From Deltaproteobacteria bacterium (GTDB taxonomy: Bacteria > Desulfobacterota > Syntrophia > Syntrophales > UBA2210): a DNA stretch of 32,729 nt. The translations under genes and the position numbers were made by a program. The stretch is taken from positions 1 to 32,729 of the forward strand of contig JAFDBG010000008.1 in NCBI GenBank assembly GCA_019313385.1, read 5' to 3'. Positions within the stretch are counted from its first letter, which is position 1; each line of letters begins with the position of its first letter. Positions 9,490 to 17,562 of the stretch are shown in pieces. A model generated the notes under the pieces. That model searched no databases. It was given only the letters and a program-made list of their open reading frames with translations, and was not told the DNA's origin.

Positions 9490-10570
9490 CCCTGTTTTCT
9501 ATCATCGCATTTATCTCACCCATCAGGGCATCCACAAATTCTTCTTCCTTTATCTTTCTTACAATCTTGCCCTTTTTGAAAAGAAATCCGAAATGGCGTC
9601 CGCCGGCAATGCCGATATCCGCTTCGGCAGCCTCGCCAGGCCCGTTGACAACACAGCCCATAAGAGCAACCTTAAAGTATTCCTTTACCCCCGCAAGCCT
9701 GTTTTCCACCTCTTCAACCAGCCTGAACAGGTCTATCTCGCAACGCCCGCAGGTGGGGCAGGAAATGATATCAGGGCCTACCCTTCTGATGCCCAGAGCT
9801 CTCAGTATCCCGTAAGCCACTCCAACTTCTCCGACAGGATCGCCCGAGATTGAAACCCTTATGGTATCGCCTATGCCTTCATTGAGGAGTACTCCTATGC
9901 CTATGGATGACTTTATCGAGGAATTGACAAGACTTCCCGCTTCAGTGACACCGAGATGCAGGGGATAATCGGTCGCCGCGGAAATCGCCCGGTTAGCCTC
10001 TATCATGGCAGGAACATCGGATGCCTTCAATGACAGCTTGATGGACCGGAAATCCATATCCTCAAAGAGTTCAATATTCCTCAGGGCGCTTTCAACAAGC
10101 GCCGGCGCTGTCGGAGCGCCATGCCTGGCGAGGATATCCTTTTCGAGGGAACCCGCATTAACCCCTACGCGTATCGACACTTCCCTCTCTTTTGCTTCAC
10201 GTATGATCTGTCTTATTTTTTCTTTCTCTGTATTTCCGGGATTTATCCTTATGCAGTCGGCGCCGTTTCTAATCGCGCTTATTGCGAGCCGGTAGTCAAA
10301 ATGTATGTCCGCAATCAAAGGGATCTTTATTTTCCTCTTGATGTCCGCAATCGCCTGTGCTGCTTCCATGTTGGGAACAGCTACCCTGACGATTTCGCAG
10401 CCCGCATCCTCAAGCCTCTTGATCTGACTGACTGTCGCTTCCACATCTCTTGTGTTGGTGCAGGTCATTGACTGAACGGCAATGGGGGCATCGCCCCCTA
10501 TTTTGACCGGCCCGACATAGACATGTCTTGTCTTTTTTCTTTTAATGGTCTCTTCCACTATATTCCCCAA
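9482..10570 (-). CDS. ispG: 4-hydroxy-3-methylbut-2-enyl diphosphate synthase (flavodoxin/ferredoxin)
   Basis: A 362-residue enzyme of the MEP isoprenoid pathway, converting MEcPP to HMBPP with an oxygen-sensitive [4Fe-4S] cluster. The three cluster cysteines are at 271, 274 (CPTCGRC) and 306 (MGCVVNGPGE), with the fourth ligand Glu at 313. The N-terminal TIM-barrel segments PIAVQSMTCTNT, PLIADIHFDY and CIRINPGN are typical. It is the short bacterial form without the plant-type insert. It is first in the visible minus-strand block, and the neighbour upstream (FAD oxidoreductase) is divergent, so a promoter lies in 10571-10808. Confidence 0.96.
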   Translation of the reverse strand: MGNIVEETIKRKKTRHVYVGPVKIGGDAPIAVQSMTCTNTRDVEATVSQIKRLEDAGCEIVRVAVPNMEAAQAIADIKRKIKIPLIADIHFDYRLAISAIRNGADCIRINPGNTEKEKIRQIIREAKEREVSIRVGVNAGSLEKDILARHGAPTAPALVESALRNIELFEDMDFRSIKLSLKASDVPAMIEANRAISAATDYPLHLGVTEAGSLVNSSIKSSIGIGVLLNEGIGDTIRVSISGDPVGEVGVAYGILRALGIRRVGPDIISCPTCGRCEIDLFRLVEEVENRLAGVKEYFKVALMGCVVNGPGEAAEADIGIAGGRHFGFLFKKGKIVRKIKEEEFVDALMGEINAMIENRGQ

Positions 10571-10691
10571 AAAGTTTCAGCCCTCAATAACAGGCTTTAT
10601 ATTGGGCGATTCTATAACACGAACACCCCTGAAGGGCAATTGGTGAATGCTGATTATCCCTGGGGAAGAGGTGCTTTTTCAGGAAATTGCA

Positions 10692-10720
10692 TTGACTTAT
10701 CGGGTCTGTGAAAATAAACT
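10692..10720 (+). promoter_or_regulatory. Candidate sigma-70-type promoter for the FAD oxidoreductase gene
   Basis: TTGACT at 10692-10697 and TAAACT at 10715-10720 are separated by 17 bp, matching 5/6 and 4/6 of the consensus, about 90 bp before the ATG. A lone ACTTTTTACGAG (10743-10754), identical to the end motif of the dispersed repeats, follows it. Confidence 0.35.
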
Positions 10721-10808
10721 CAACTTCTGGATTCGACATGAAAAACTTTTTACGAGGGCGCCAATATATGGCCCTTGAGCTTTTGATAGTCAGAATGCGG
10801 GGGGGAAT

Positions 10809-12134
10809 ATGAGTGACTTTAATGTATTGATTATAGGTTCCGGCCCAGCCGGTCTGTTCACGGCCATGTGGCTCGAACGTATGGGTATTGACAAAATCGC
10901 GATCTTCGACCGGAATCAATATTCAGCGGGTGGCTTGCTGAACGATGGCAAGTTGAATTTCGACTACCGGGTTGGAATTGATCTTGATGAACTCCAGATT
11001 GGCAAAAAAGAGGCCCAGGACTTGATGCGGGAAGTTAAGCAGGTCTTTATTAAGTTCCCCATGTGTCAACAGGTTACTTTTATTGAAAATAATGACAAAA
11101 TTGACGCATGGAAAAAGATCGCCGATGAGCACAATGTAGAGTTTATCGCTCCCGAACAGTGGCACTATGGAACCGATAATGGGAAAAAGTTCGTAGATTA
11201 TTTGCGAAGTTCCCTTATCAACACCACTTTTTTCCTCGACACCGAGGTTCTCTCTATTGAAAGGGAGAATGAAAGGTTCTGCTTTGTATGTCAAAAAGAT
11301 CAAAAGAGGAAAGAGTATTTTGGAAAAACCGTTCTCGCTTCCCCGGGACGTGGTGGCGCGTACTGGTTCAGAGACACTTCCGGAAAAACAGGTGTTAATA
11401 ACAATTTTGGACCCATTGATGTGGGTATTCGTGTAGAGCTGAACAGAGAGTTTTATGACGCAATAACCGATGTTGTGTACGATCCCAAGTTTATTTTTCA
11501 CACAAGACGCCACGGTGACAGGGTAAGAACATTCTGCACTAACCCGGGTGGCAGGGTAAGGATTGAAAATTACAATCATTTTAAGTTAATCAACGGGGAT
11601 GCCCTCTTCGATCGCAAGACAGAAAATACAAATTTCGCGCTGATAAATACTGTTTCCCTGACACAACCCTTTTCTGACACCACTGAATTCGGCCGGATGA
11701 TTGCAAAGCAATTTTTCCTGCTGGGTGGCGGCAGGCCTATTGTTCAGAGAATCGGAGACTTCAGGGAGGGGAAAAGGAGTTCTCAATCAACATTTGACAG
11801 TAAAACCCACCACTTCGACCGATGCAGGGCCACTTACAATGCGGTCCCGGGAGACATTACGCTCGGTCTGCCCGCGCGCATAGTAGATAATCTGTGGGAA
11901 TCTCTGAAAACCCTTGACAAGATTGTGCCCGGAATTCTTCACCCATCAACCCTGTTATATGCGCCGGAGATTAAGTTTTTTGATACCCATTTTCCAACTG
12001 ACCGGCATCTTGAAACAAATATTGAAGGTATCTTTGTGGCCGGCGATGGTACAGGGAAAAGTCGTGGAATTGTAGGAGCGGCTGTTTCGGGAATAATCGC
12101 CGCAAAGGGAATCGTAAAAAAGTATTTTAAATAG
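10809..12134 (+). CDS. FAD-dependent oxidoreductase (COG2509-like), function unknown
   Basis: A 441-residue flavoprotein. The N-terminal Rossmann motif is VLIIGSGPAGLFTAMWLER (about residues 6-24), a C-terminal FAD segment is IFVAGDGTGKSRGIVGAAVSG, and a TVLASPGRGGAYWF segment lies in the middle. This pattern fits the 'uncharacterised FAD-dependent dehydrogenase' group; the substrate is unknown. The ATG is preceded by a G-rich site (GGGGGGGA). The last residues, IVKKYFK and the stop, lie inside a dispersed repeat (12111-12431). The other long copy of that repeat encodes the same seven residues and stop, so the native C-terminus was probably replaced or extended by repeat insertion. No partner gene is adjacent. 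Confidence 0.8.
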   Translation: MSDFNVLIIGSGPAGLFTAMWLERMGIDKIAIFDRNQYSAGGLLNDGKLNFDYRVGIDLDELQIGKKEAQDLMREVKQVFIKFPMCQQVTFIENNDKIDAWKKIADEHNVEFIAPEQWHYGTDNGKKFVDYLRSSLINTTFFLDTEVLSIERENERFCFVCQKDQKRKEYFGKTVLASPGRGGAYWFRDTSGKTGVNNNFGPIDVGIRVELNREFYDAITDVVYDPKFIFHTRRHGDRVRTFCTNPGGRVRIENYNHFKLINGDALFDRKTENTNFALINTVSLTQPFSDTTEFGRMIAKQFFLLGGGRPIVQRIGDFREGKRSSQSTFDSKTHHFDRCRATYNAVPGDITLGLPARIVDNLWESLKTLDKIVPGILHPSTLLYAPEIKFFDTHFPTDRHLETNIEGIFVAGDGTGKSRGIVGAAVSGIIAAKGIVKKYFK

Positions 12135-12431
12135 CTCAGATTGACAGACTCGTAAAAAGTCCCGAAACCGTCATACCGGCCTTGATAAGCCTGCCCCGTA
12201 CCTGATACGGGGGTATCCAGAATTTATTGAAGCTACAGGACTCCGTCCTGCCTGCCCGGTAGCTCCGAAATGTCGCATTGGGGCCTGAACAAAGCCGATG
12301 GCCTGTAAATTTCTTGACACACTTAAAAAATCGGTCTACAAGCGCGACGGAATTGCGGGAAATTCTATATGAATACTTAGAGTTCTGGAAGCGTGTCATC
12401 GACAGGGTGGATTCGTTTTTTACTTTTCACC
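12111..12431. repeat. Dispersed repeat, copy 2 (long form)
   Basis: Starts ATCGTAAAAAA, passes AAATAGCTCAG and ACTCGTAAAAAGTCCC, and ends in TTTTCACCG. It matches 17141-17440 over its length (about 320 versus 300 bp), with a small insertion in the copy-2 hairpin (TGCCCCGTACCTGATACGGGG). Its first 24 bases provide the end of the upstream FAD gene. The right half carries a short frame (LTHLKNR ... TELREILYEYLEFW KRVIDRVDS) also present in copy 3. Confidence 0.85.
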
Positions 12432-12442
12432 GGGGAGTTTTC

Positions 12443-12466
12443 GTCAATAGTCAACGGCTGACCCCC
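12443..12466 (-). repeat. Small dispersed motif GGGGTCAGYCGTTGACT
   Basis: The reverse complement reads GGGGGTCAGCCGTTGACT then ATTGAC. Related copies lie at 13142-13153 and 16265-16287, all in gaps between the metabolic genes. Function unknown. Confidence 0.6.
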
Positions 12467-12538
12467 TTCTTTTAGTGACCCCTTTCTTTCCCAGTTGTTG
12501 AGGATAAAGGCTCTGATAAACCACAAAGGGGGAACATT

Positions 12539-13096
12539 ATGAAACCGGCAATTATCATCGTGGATATGCTTAAGGACTCTTTCAATGAGGAACATAAATT
12601 TCCAGTAACACCATTCGCCCGAGCAATCACAGCAAATACAAATCGTCTTACGGAATTTGCCAGAAGCCATTCGATACCGGTTATCTTTTCCATGGACAGT
12701 TTTATGACCGGTGATTTCATATTTCAGGGCAAAATGAGCGAGCATTCTATCCGTGATACCGAAGGGGCTGAGGTCACGGATGAACTTGTCCAGTGTGATA
12801 CAGATCTGTATCTTCCAAAGCGTCGCTTCAGTGCTTTTTTCAAAACAGATCTCGATCAAACCCTCCGCTTATATGGGGTTGATACCGTTGCAATTACTGG
12901 AATCACCACCCACTGGTGTGTTTTGACAACTGCCCTGGATGCCATTGCCAATGATTTTGGTGCTTACATCATTGAAGATTGTTGCGCTTCTTCCAGTCAG
13001 AAAATACATGAATCAATATTGAATATTTATCGGAAAAACCCTCTTTATCCGCTTTTTCAGGTTATGACATCGGATGAATTTATGAAACAACTGTAA
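12539..13096 (+). CDS. Isochorismatase-family cysteine hydrolase
   Basis: 185 residues, normal for the family (nicotinamidase, isochorismatase, ureidoacrylate-type amidases). The catalytic triad is visible: D9 (IIIVDMLKDSF), K94 (LPKRRFSAF) and C127 (GITTHWCVLTTALDA) with the usual Thr-His just before the Cys. The substrate cannot be read from the sequence. The metal-site pattern of true nicotinamidases is not obvious, so a general amide hydrolase is the safer call. The ATG has AAAGGGGG as ribosome site. It follows repeat copy 2 and stands alone, so it is probably monocistronic. Confidence 0.88.
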   Translation: MKPAIIIVDMLKDSFNEEHKFPVTPFARAITANTNRLTEFARSHSIPVIFSMDSFMTGDFIFQGKMSEHSIRDTEGAEVTDELVQCDTDLYLPKRRFSAFFKTDLDQTLRLYGVDTVAITGITTHWCVLTTALDAIANDFGAYIIEDCCASSSQKIHESILNIYRKNPLYPLFQVMTSDEFMKQL

Positions 13097-13141
13097 TTAT
13101 AAAAAGTATGTAGAGAGGAGACTTTAAAACTGCATTGGGTG

Positions 13142-13153
13142 CAGTCGTTGACT
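13142..13153 (+). repeat. Small dispersed motif CAGTCGTTGACT
   Basis: Core of the motif also seen at 12443-12466 (minus) and 16265-16287 (plus). An A8-G10 homopolymer run follows at about 13154-13171. Confidence 0.5.
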
Positions 13154-13182
13154 AAAAAAAAGGGGGGGGGGACGGATTTATT

Positions 13183-13285
13183 GTGCGGCCGGGCAAGGTT
13201 GTGTAATCCATCGGATGTGAATCCTAATCCGGGGGGTCCTGTGTCTCTCTCGCAACAAAGAGAGTATGCCGGAGGACAATACTTA
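13183..13285 (+). other. Possible 5' remnant of a group II intron RNA (class C-like)
   Basis: The segment starts GTGCGGCCGGG, fitting the GUGYG 5' end of group II introns. It continues with AAGGTTGTGTAATCC and GGATGTGAATCC, resembling the domain I stem-loops of bacterial class C introns (a 'GTGTAA' followed by a 'GTGTGAA' type element). Small stems are visible: CGGAT/ATCCG and CTCTCT/AGAGAG. No reverse transcriptase ORF or domain V is present, so it would be a truncated relic. It lies just left of an attC-like site, and class C-attC introns are known to target attC sites. Recognition is from pattern memory only. Confidence 0.3.
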
Positions 13286-13342
13286 ATTTTTCAAAATAGT
13301 TTATGGTCTCATATTTTTAAGTACAGTAATATCAATAATTTT

Positions 13343-13475
13343 GCCTAGTCAGTCACTCCACTTGACCGCCAACAACTTGACTATTTTTGAAAGGCTCTGC
13401 CCCGCATTAAAGCAGGTGGCTTTCCAATGTTCAGTGCTCCGCAGTGTTGGCGGCAGGTGAATTCAGTCGTTATGC
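13343..13475 (+). other. attC-like integron recombination site (59-be), single copy
   Basis: A 133-bp imperfect palindrome. The left end GCCTAGT resembles the R' box (consensus RYYYAAC, imperfect here), followed by CAGTCACTCCACTTGACCGCCAACA. The right end is TGTTGGCGGCAGGTGAATTCAGTC followed by GTTATGC, the same R'' box as in Vibrio VCR repeats. The two arms pair over about 28 positions with mismatches and a one-base bulge, as in attC. The centre has a GAAAG/CTTTC hairpin. The GGTGA..T.AGTCGTTATGC layout is very close to classical attC right halves. It lies 55 bp before the gamma-CA gene. No integron integrase or second site is seen in the window. Confidence 0.55.
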
Positions 13476-13530
13476 ATTCACCAAAAACTCGTTACAATCG
13501 GCGGCAAAATTAAGGTTAAAGGAGATTGAA

Positions 13531-14061
13531 ATGCTCTATAAATTTGACGGAAAGCAACCGGTAGTTGGAAAAAACTCATATATCAGTGACATTGCAAGAG
13601 TCATCGGTGATGTAGTCATAGGAGACAATTGCTATATTGGACATGGTGCCATTTTAAGGGGTGATTACGGAAGAATTGAAATAGGAAATGGAACAGCTGT
13701 TGAAGAGGGGGCCGTCATTCATGCCCCACCGAACGAGGTGAACAGAATCGGGGAAAATGTTACCATTGGGCACAGCGCCGTGATACATGGCAAAAGCACT
13801 GGAAATCAAGCCGTTATCGGTATGGGTGCATTAACCAGTATTTGGTCGGAAATAGGAACGTGGACGATTGTGGCAGAGGGAAGCGTTGTAAAGATGAAAC
13901 AAATTATTCCATCTGAAGTAGTCGTTGCCGGAAATCCGGCGAAAATCGTAAGAGCGATAGAGGAAAGAGATAAGATTTTTTGGAATTATGGTAAACAGCT
14001 CTATATTGATTTGGCTAAGAAATATTTGGATGTTGGAATGGAGCCTGTAGCCAATCGCTAA
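13531..14061 (+). CDS. Gamma carbonic anhydrase family (left-handed beta-helix) protein
   Basis: 176 residues from an ATG preceded by AAAGGAGATTGAA, chosen over the longer frame from 13444 that overlaps the attC-like site. Hexapeptide repeats form the helix (for example YISDIARVIGDVVIGDNCYIG). The three zinc histidines are in place, H64, H81 and H86, with the conserved RGDYG (R43, D45). Members such as YrdA/PaaY bind metal and may be carbonic anhydrases or CoA-ester hydrolases. The loss of the long acidic loop of Cam makes strong CA activity uncertain. The next gene is an ADP-forming acyl-CoA synthetase about 60 bp on, in the same direction, so a role beside CoA-ester metabolism is possible. 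Confidence 0.9.
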   Translation: MLYKFDGKQPVVGKNSYISDIARVIGDVVIGDNCYIGHGAILRGDYGRIEIGNGTAVEEGAVIHAPPNEVNRIGENVTIGHSAVIHGKSTGNQAVIGMGALTSIWSEIGTWTIVAEGSVVKMKQIIPSEVVVAGNPAKIVRAIEERDKIFWNYGKQLYIDLAKKYLDVGMEPVANR

Positions 14062-14122
14062 TATCTTGTTCTTTAGCCTATCCACCTGAGTACTTACATG
14101 CATTATTAGGAGGTTTGAAGCC

Positions 14123-16219
14123 GTGCATAAATTTTTTAGTCCGAAATCAGTTGCCGTCATTGGAGCTCCAAGTAAGACGGGCCCGGGAGCTCTAAACAAT
14201 GTTGAAAACATGTTACGATATGGTTACGAGGGTCGTATATATCCTATTAACCCAAAGGCCAAAGAAATCTGCGGGTTAAAGGCTTATCCATCTGTCCTTG
14301 AAATACCGGAGCTGGTGGATCTGGCGACTATTTCCGTTGGAAGAGATCGGGTACTACCATTGTTTGAGCAGTGCGTACAGGCTGGTATCAAGCGGGTGAT
14401 TATCATAAGCCAGGGATTTGCCGATGCAGACTCGCTGGGTGCGGAGTTGCAGCGAGAGATTGTCGATCTGGCAAGAAAAAACGGGGTGCTTGTTATCGGA
14501 CCAAATACGCTGGGCGTGGTTAATAATTTTCAAAATTTTACCACCGGGTTTGTCGATCTTCCAAGACCTGAGAAATTTTCTAAGATATCTCTGATTGCTC
14601 AAACCGGATTAGTCCAGGTAGCTTCTAAAGAATTTGCTTATAAATCCTGGGGGAAGGCAATCGATATCGGTAATACGGCAAATGTTGATTTTGTGGGTGC
14701 GCTGGAATATTTTGCCGATGATCCTGAAACAGAAATAATAGCTCTGCATATGGAAGGCATGCAGCGAGGTCGTGAGTTTTTGGAAATAGCCTCCAAAATC
14801 ACCCCTAATAAACCGATTATTGTGCTTAAGACTGGTCGGAGCAGTGGGGGCGCTGAGGCAGCGCTTTCACATACCGGTTCACTTGTGGGTGAAAACGCCG
14901 TTTTTGATGCGGCCTTTAAACGGGCTGGAATAATTCGCGCAAATGACGCTACGGAATTACAAGATACCCTTCGGGCGCTCGTTTGTCTTAAAGCAATGAA
15001 AGGTCCAAAGATTGCAATTGTCACTGTTACCGGCGCAGCAGGCATTATGGCCGTAGATGCTTGTGAGGAAGAAGGATTAGAACTTGCCGAGCTGCCTCAA
15101 GGTTTATCAGAGAAGTTAAAGAGAGGAGTGCCGGAATGGATCCACATCGGCAATCCTGTAGACATATGGCCGGTGGGGATGATTGGAGGCGATGTTCCCG
15201 GAGCGGTTGGCATGGCCGTAACAGCGTTGTTAGAATCGCCCGATGTGGACGGTATAATGATGATAGCGCTTGCCGTAAATTCTCCTCTTCATAACGATGT
15301 TGTCGATCTTACGGAAGTGGTTTCAGAGGCGCGGAGGATGGCAGGGAATACCAAACCTATTGCTATATGGCCATATGCGGATGATAAATCCTTTTTCCCC
15401 GATCTTTACGAAGCGATTGATGGTGTGGCGTCATTTCGTTCTCCCGAGCAGGCCGTTAAGGGGCTGTCTTCTTGTTATAAATACCACAAGTTACGAAATA
15501 GAGAGATCCCGTCAGGAAAACATTTTATAATTGATCGTGATAAAGTCGATCCTCTTTTAGAAAGAGGAAGAAAACAGAAAGTCCTAGCGGGGGAAGATGC
15601 CCTTTGTTTACTCAATGCATTTGGAATTCCTGTCGTAAGAGGCTCTGTAGCCGGGAACTTGGAGGAACTTGAAACCGCTGCTTCGGAACTTGACAATCCT
15701 CTCGTTCTTAAACTCTCCGGTTCGGCGTTTCTTCATAAAAGTGAATGGAGTGGTGTAAAAACAGGAATCGAAACCACAGTTGATCTCCGTGAAGCTTTTC
15801 GTGAAATATCGGAAAGCGTTTTTCGCATAGATCCAAAACTAAAGATTGAGGCTTTTCAGCTACAGGAACAGGCGTTTGGCAAGGAACTGTTGCTTGGTTT
15901 AAAACGAGACCCCCAGTTCGGCCCGGTAATTGCCTGTGGGATGGGAGGTATTTACACGGAAGTGTTTCGTGATATAAGCCGGGAGATAGTTCCCATTGAC
16001 AGATCTGTTGCGAAAAGAATGATTGAGTCGCTTAAAATCTACCCTTTATTGAAAGGCGTAAGAGGAGAAGTGGGTGTGGATATGGAAGCTCTCCTGAATG
16101 CCCTGGAACGACTTTCCTTTTTAGCTGTTGAGATTCCGGATCTGTTGGAACTGGATATCAATCCCCTGTTGGTATCTGAAACCGGGTGTAGGGCGGTAGA
16201 TGCGCGGTTATTGTGGTGA
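14123..16219 (+). CDS. Acyl-CoA synthetase (ADP-forming), fused alpha-beta type
   Basis: 698 residues, the length of single-chain ADP-forming acetyl/acyl-CoA synthetases. They convert acyl-CoA, ADP and phosphate to acid, CoA and ATP, giving anaerobes substrate-level ATP. Order: CoA-binding domain (about 1-130; KSVAVIGAPSKTGPGALNN), two succinyl-CoA synthetase-like domains (about 150-450) with the phosphorylated His at 250 (ALSHTGSLVG), then an ATP-grasp domain (about 480-698; KLSGSAFLHKSEWSGVK and ELDINPLLV). It starts at GTG with AGGAGG upstream. Which acyl group it prefers cannot be told. It lies near the gamma-CA gene and upstream of budA. Confidence 0.93.
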   Translation: MHKFFSPKSVAVIGAPSKTGPGALNNVENMLRYGYEGRIYPINPKAKEICGLKAYPSVLEIPELVDLATISVGRDRVLPLFEQCVQAGIKRVIIISQGFADADSLGAELQREIVDLARKNGVLVIGPNTLGVVNNFQNFTTGFVDLPRPEKFSKISLIAQTGLVQVASKEFAYKSWGKAIDIGNTANVDFVGALEYFADDPETEIIALHMEGMQRGREFLEIASKITPNKPIIVLKTGRSSGGAEAALSHTGSLVGENAVFDAAFKRAGIIRANDATELQDTLRALVCLKAMKGPKIAIVTVTGAAGIMAVDACEEEGLELAELPQGLSEKLKRGVPEWIHIGNPVDIWPVGMIGGDVPGAVGMAVTALLESPDVDGIMMIALAVNSPLHNDVVDLTEVVSEARRMAGNTKPIAIWPYADDKSFFPDLYEAIDGVASFRSPEQAVKGLSSCYKYHKLRNREIPSGKHFIIDRDKVDPLLERGRKQKVLAGEDALCLLNAFGIPVVRGSVAGNLEELETAASELDNPLVLKLSGSAFLHKSEWSGVKTGIETTVDLREAFREISESVFRIDPKLKIEAFQLQEQAFGKELLLGLKRDPQFGPVIACGMGGIYTEVFRDISREIVPIDRSVAKRMIESLKIYPLLKGVRGEVGVDMEALLNALERLSFLAVEIPDLLELDINPLLVSETGCRAVDARLLW

Positions 16220-16228
16220 GATATTTGT

Positions 16229-16287
16229 TTGCGGCATTGGTGCGGCATTGGGGTCTGCGGCATTGGGGTCAGTCGTTGACTGTTGAC
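16229..16287 (+). repeat. Tandem TGCGGCATTGGGGTC units plus dispersed motif
   Basis: Three head-to-tail copies of GCGGCATTGG(GGTC) follow the acyl-CoA synthetase gene. They run into GGGGTCAGTCGTTGACT-GTTGAC (16265-16287), the third copy of the small dispersed motif. Confidence 0.7.
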
Positions 16288-16365
16288 TAATGGTCGTGGA
16301 AAACGAGGGGTCTTTGGGCAGATAAGATTCTGCTTTCATCGTAATATTGAGCTTCCGGAGTGACT

Positions 16366-17097
16366 ATGAATCGTAAAGACAAATCCACAAGAAAAGGCGG
16401 AAACCCCGTATATTTGTGCTCTCCCGCGAATGCACTGGTTGAAGGAATTTATGAAGAGAAGATTCCCTTCAGGGAGATCAAAAAACACGGTGATTTCGGC
16501 ATCGGCACGTTTGACCATCTGGACGGAGAGATGATAATGCTCGACGGTGTGATCTACCAGATCACTGGAGATGGGACTGTCAATGTCGTCGATGACAGTG
16601 CCATGACTCCCTTCGCCTGCGTTACTTTCTACGAACCTCTGACCCATGACGAGCTTGATCGGGAACTGCCCTATGACGATTTCCTGAAGTGGATCCAAAG
16701 TCTTTTGCCGTCTCCAAACATGTTTTACGCAATCCGGATCGACGGCCTCTTTGCCCGCGTAAGGACGCGATCGGTACCAAAGCAGGAAAGCTACCGCCCC
16801 CTGGTGGAGGTTACCACGGAGCAACCCGTCTTCGACTTCCATGATATTGAAGGCTCGCTTGCGGGATTTTTCACCCCCTCCTTTATGTCGTCGCTGAACG
16901 TACCGGGACTTCATTTGCACTTTCTCTCCGCGGATTCACACTGCGGAGGGCATCTTCTCGAATGCGTTCCAGCAAAGGTGCGCGCCGGTGTTCAGTTCAT
17001 AAACAAACTGGAGCTTTCCCTCCCCACGAGTTTTGATTACCTGACCCTGGATTTTAAGCGGGATGTCGATGCAGATCTGGATAAAGCTGAGAAATGA
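16366..17097 (+). CDS. budA: Alpha-acetolactate decarboxylase
   Basis: 243 residues from an ATG with CCGGAG upstream. The enzyme decarboxylates 2-acetolactate to (R)-acetoin in the cytoplasm. The zinc histidines H183, H185 and H196 (LHLHF then CGGHLLE) have exactly the 2- and 11-residue spacing of the Brevibacillus enzyme. GDFGIGTFDHLDGEMIMLDG, PFACVTFY and the IDGLFARVRTRS segment are family signatures. There is no acetolactate synthase or butanediol dehydrogenase beside it, so it may divert acetolactate from branched-chain amino acid synthesis. Repeats flank it on both sides, which fits acquisition as a single gene. Confidence 0.93.
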   Translation: MNRKDKSTRKGGNPVYLCSPANALVEGIYEEKIPFREIKKHGDFGIGTFDHLDGEMIMLDGVIYQITGDGTVNVVDDSAMTPFACVTFYEPLTHDELDRELPYDDFLKWIQSLLPSPNMFYAIRIDGLFARVRTRSVPKQESYRPLVEVTTEQPVFDFHDIEGSLAGFFTPSFMSSLNVPGLHLHFLSADSHCGGHLLECVPAKVRAGVQFINKLELSLPTSFDYLTLDFKRDVDADLDKAEK

Positions 17098-17140
17098 CAA
17101 ATAGGGCGACACTTCCTCCATTTTACTTTCGATCTTATTG

Positions 17141-17440
17141 ATCGTAAAAAAATATTTCAAATAGCTCAGCTTGATAGACTCGTAAAAAGTCCCAAAACCG
17201 TCATACCGGGCTTGATCCGGTATCCAGAACGTATTTAATTTACTGGATTCCGGCCTGCCTGTCCAGTAGCTCCGAAAGATCGTATTGGGGGCTGGACGAA
17301 GCCGATGGTCTGGTAAATTTCTTGACACACTTGAAAAATCGGCCTAAAAGCACGATGGAATTGCGGGAAATTCTGTATAAATACTTAGCGTTCTGGAAGC
17401 GTGTCATCGACAGGGTGGATTCGCTTTTTACTTTTCACCG
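17141..17440. repeat. Dispersed repeat, copy 3 (long form)
   Basis: Starts ATCGTAAAAAAATATTTC and encodes IVKKYFK-stop at its left end, as copy 2 does at the end of the FAD gene. It includes the perfect hairpin ATACCGG (17203-17209)/CCGGTAT (17217-17223) and ends in TTTTCACCG. The right half contains the short frame LTHLKNR...MELREILYKYLAFW. The flanks beyond the ends do not match copy 2, so this defines the unit. Confidence 0.85.
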
Positions 17441-17562
17441 AAGAACTTTAGCCATGTCAGAGCCTAAACTATGTTTTCCCTCAACACATCCTCATAGAAA
17501 AAATCTTCCGGTTAGCTCAGAGTATTGATGGGTTTGAAAAGTGAGGAGAAAGGAGGCGACAT

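Noticed and set aside
13139-13348. 69-codon plus-strand ORF
   Set aside because: Spans homopolymer runs and the possible intron relic, has no ribosome site and a composition unlike protein.
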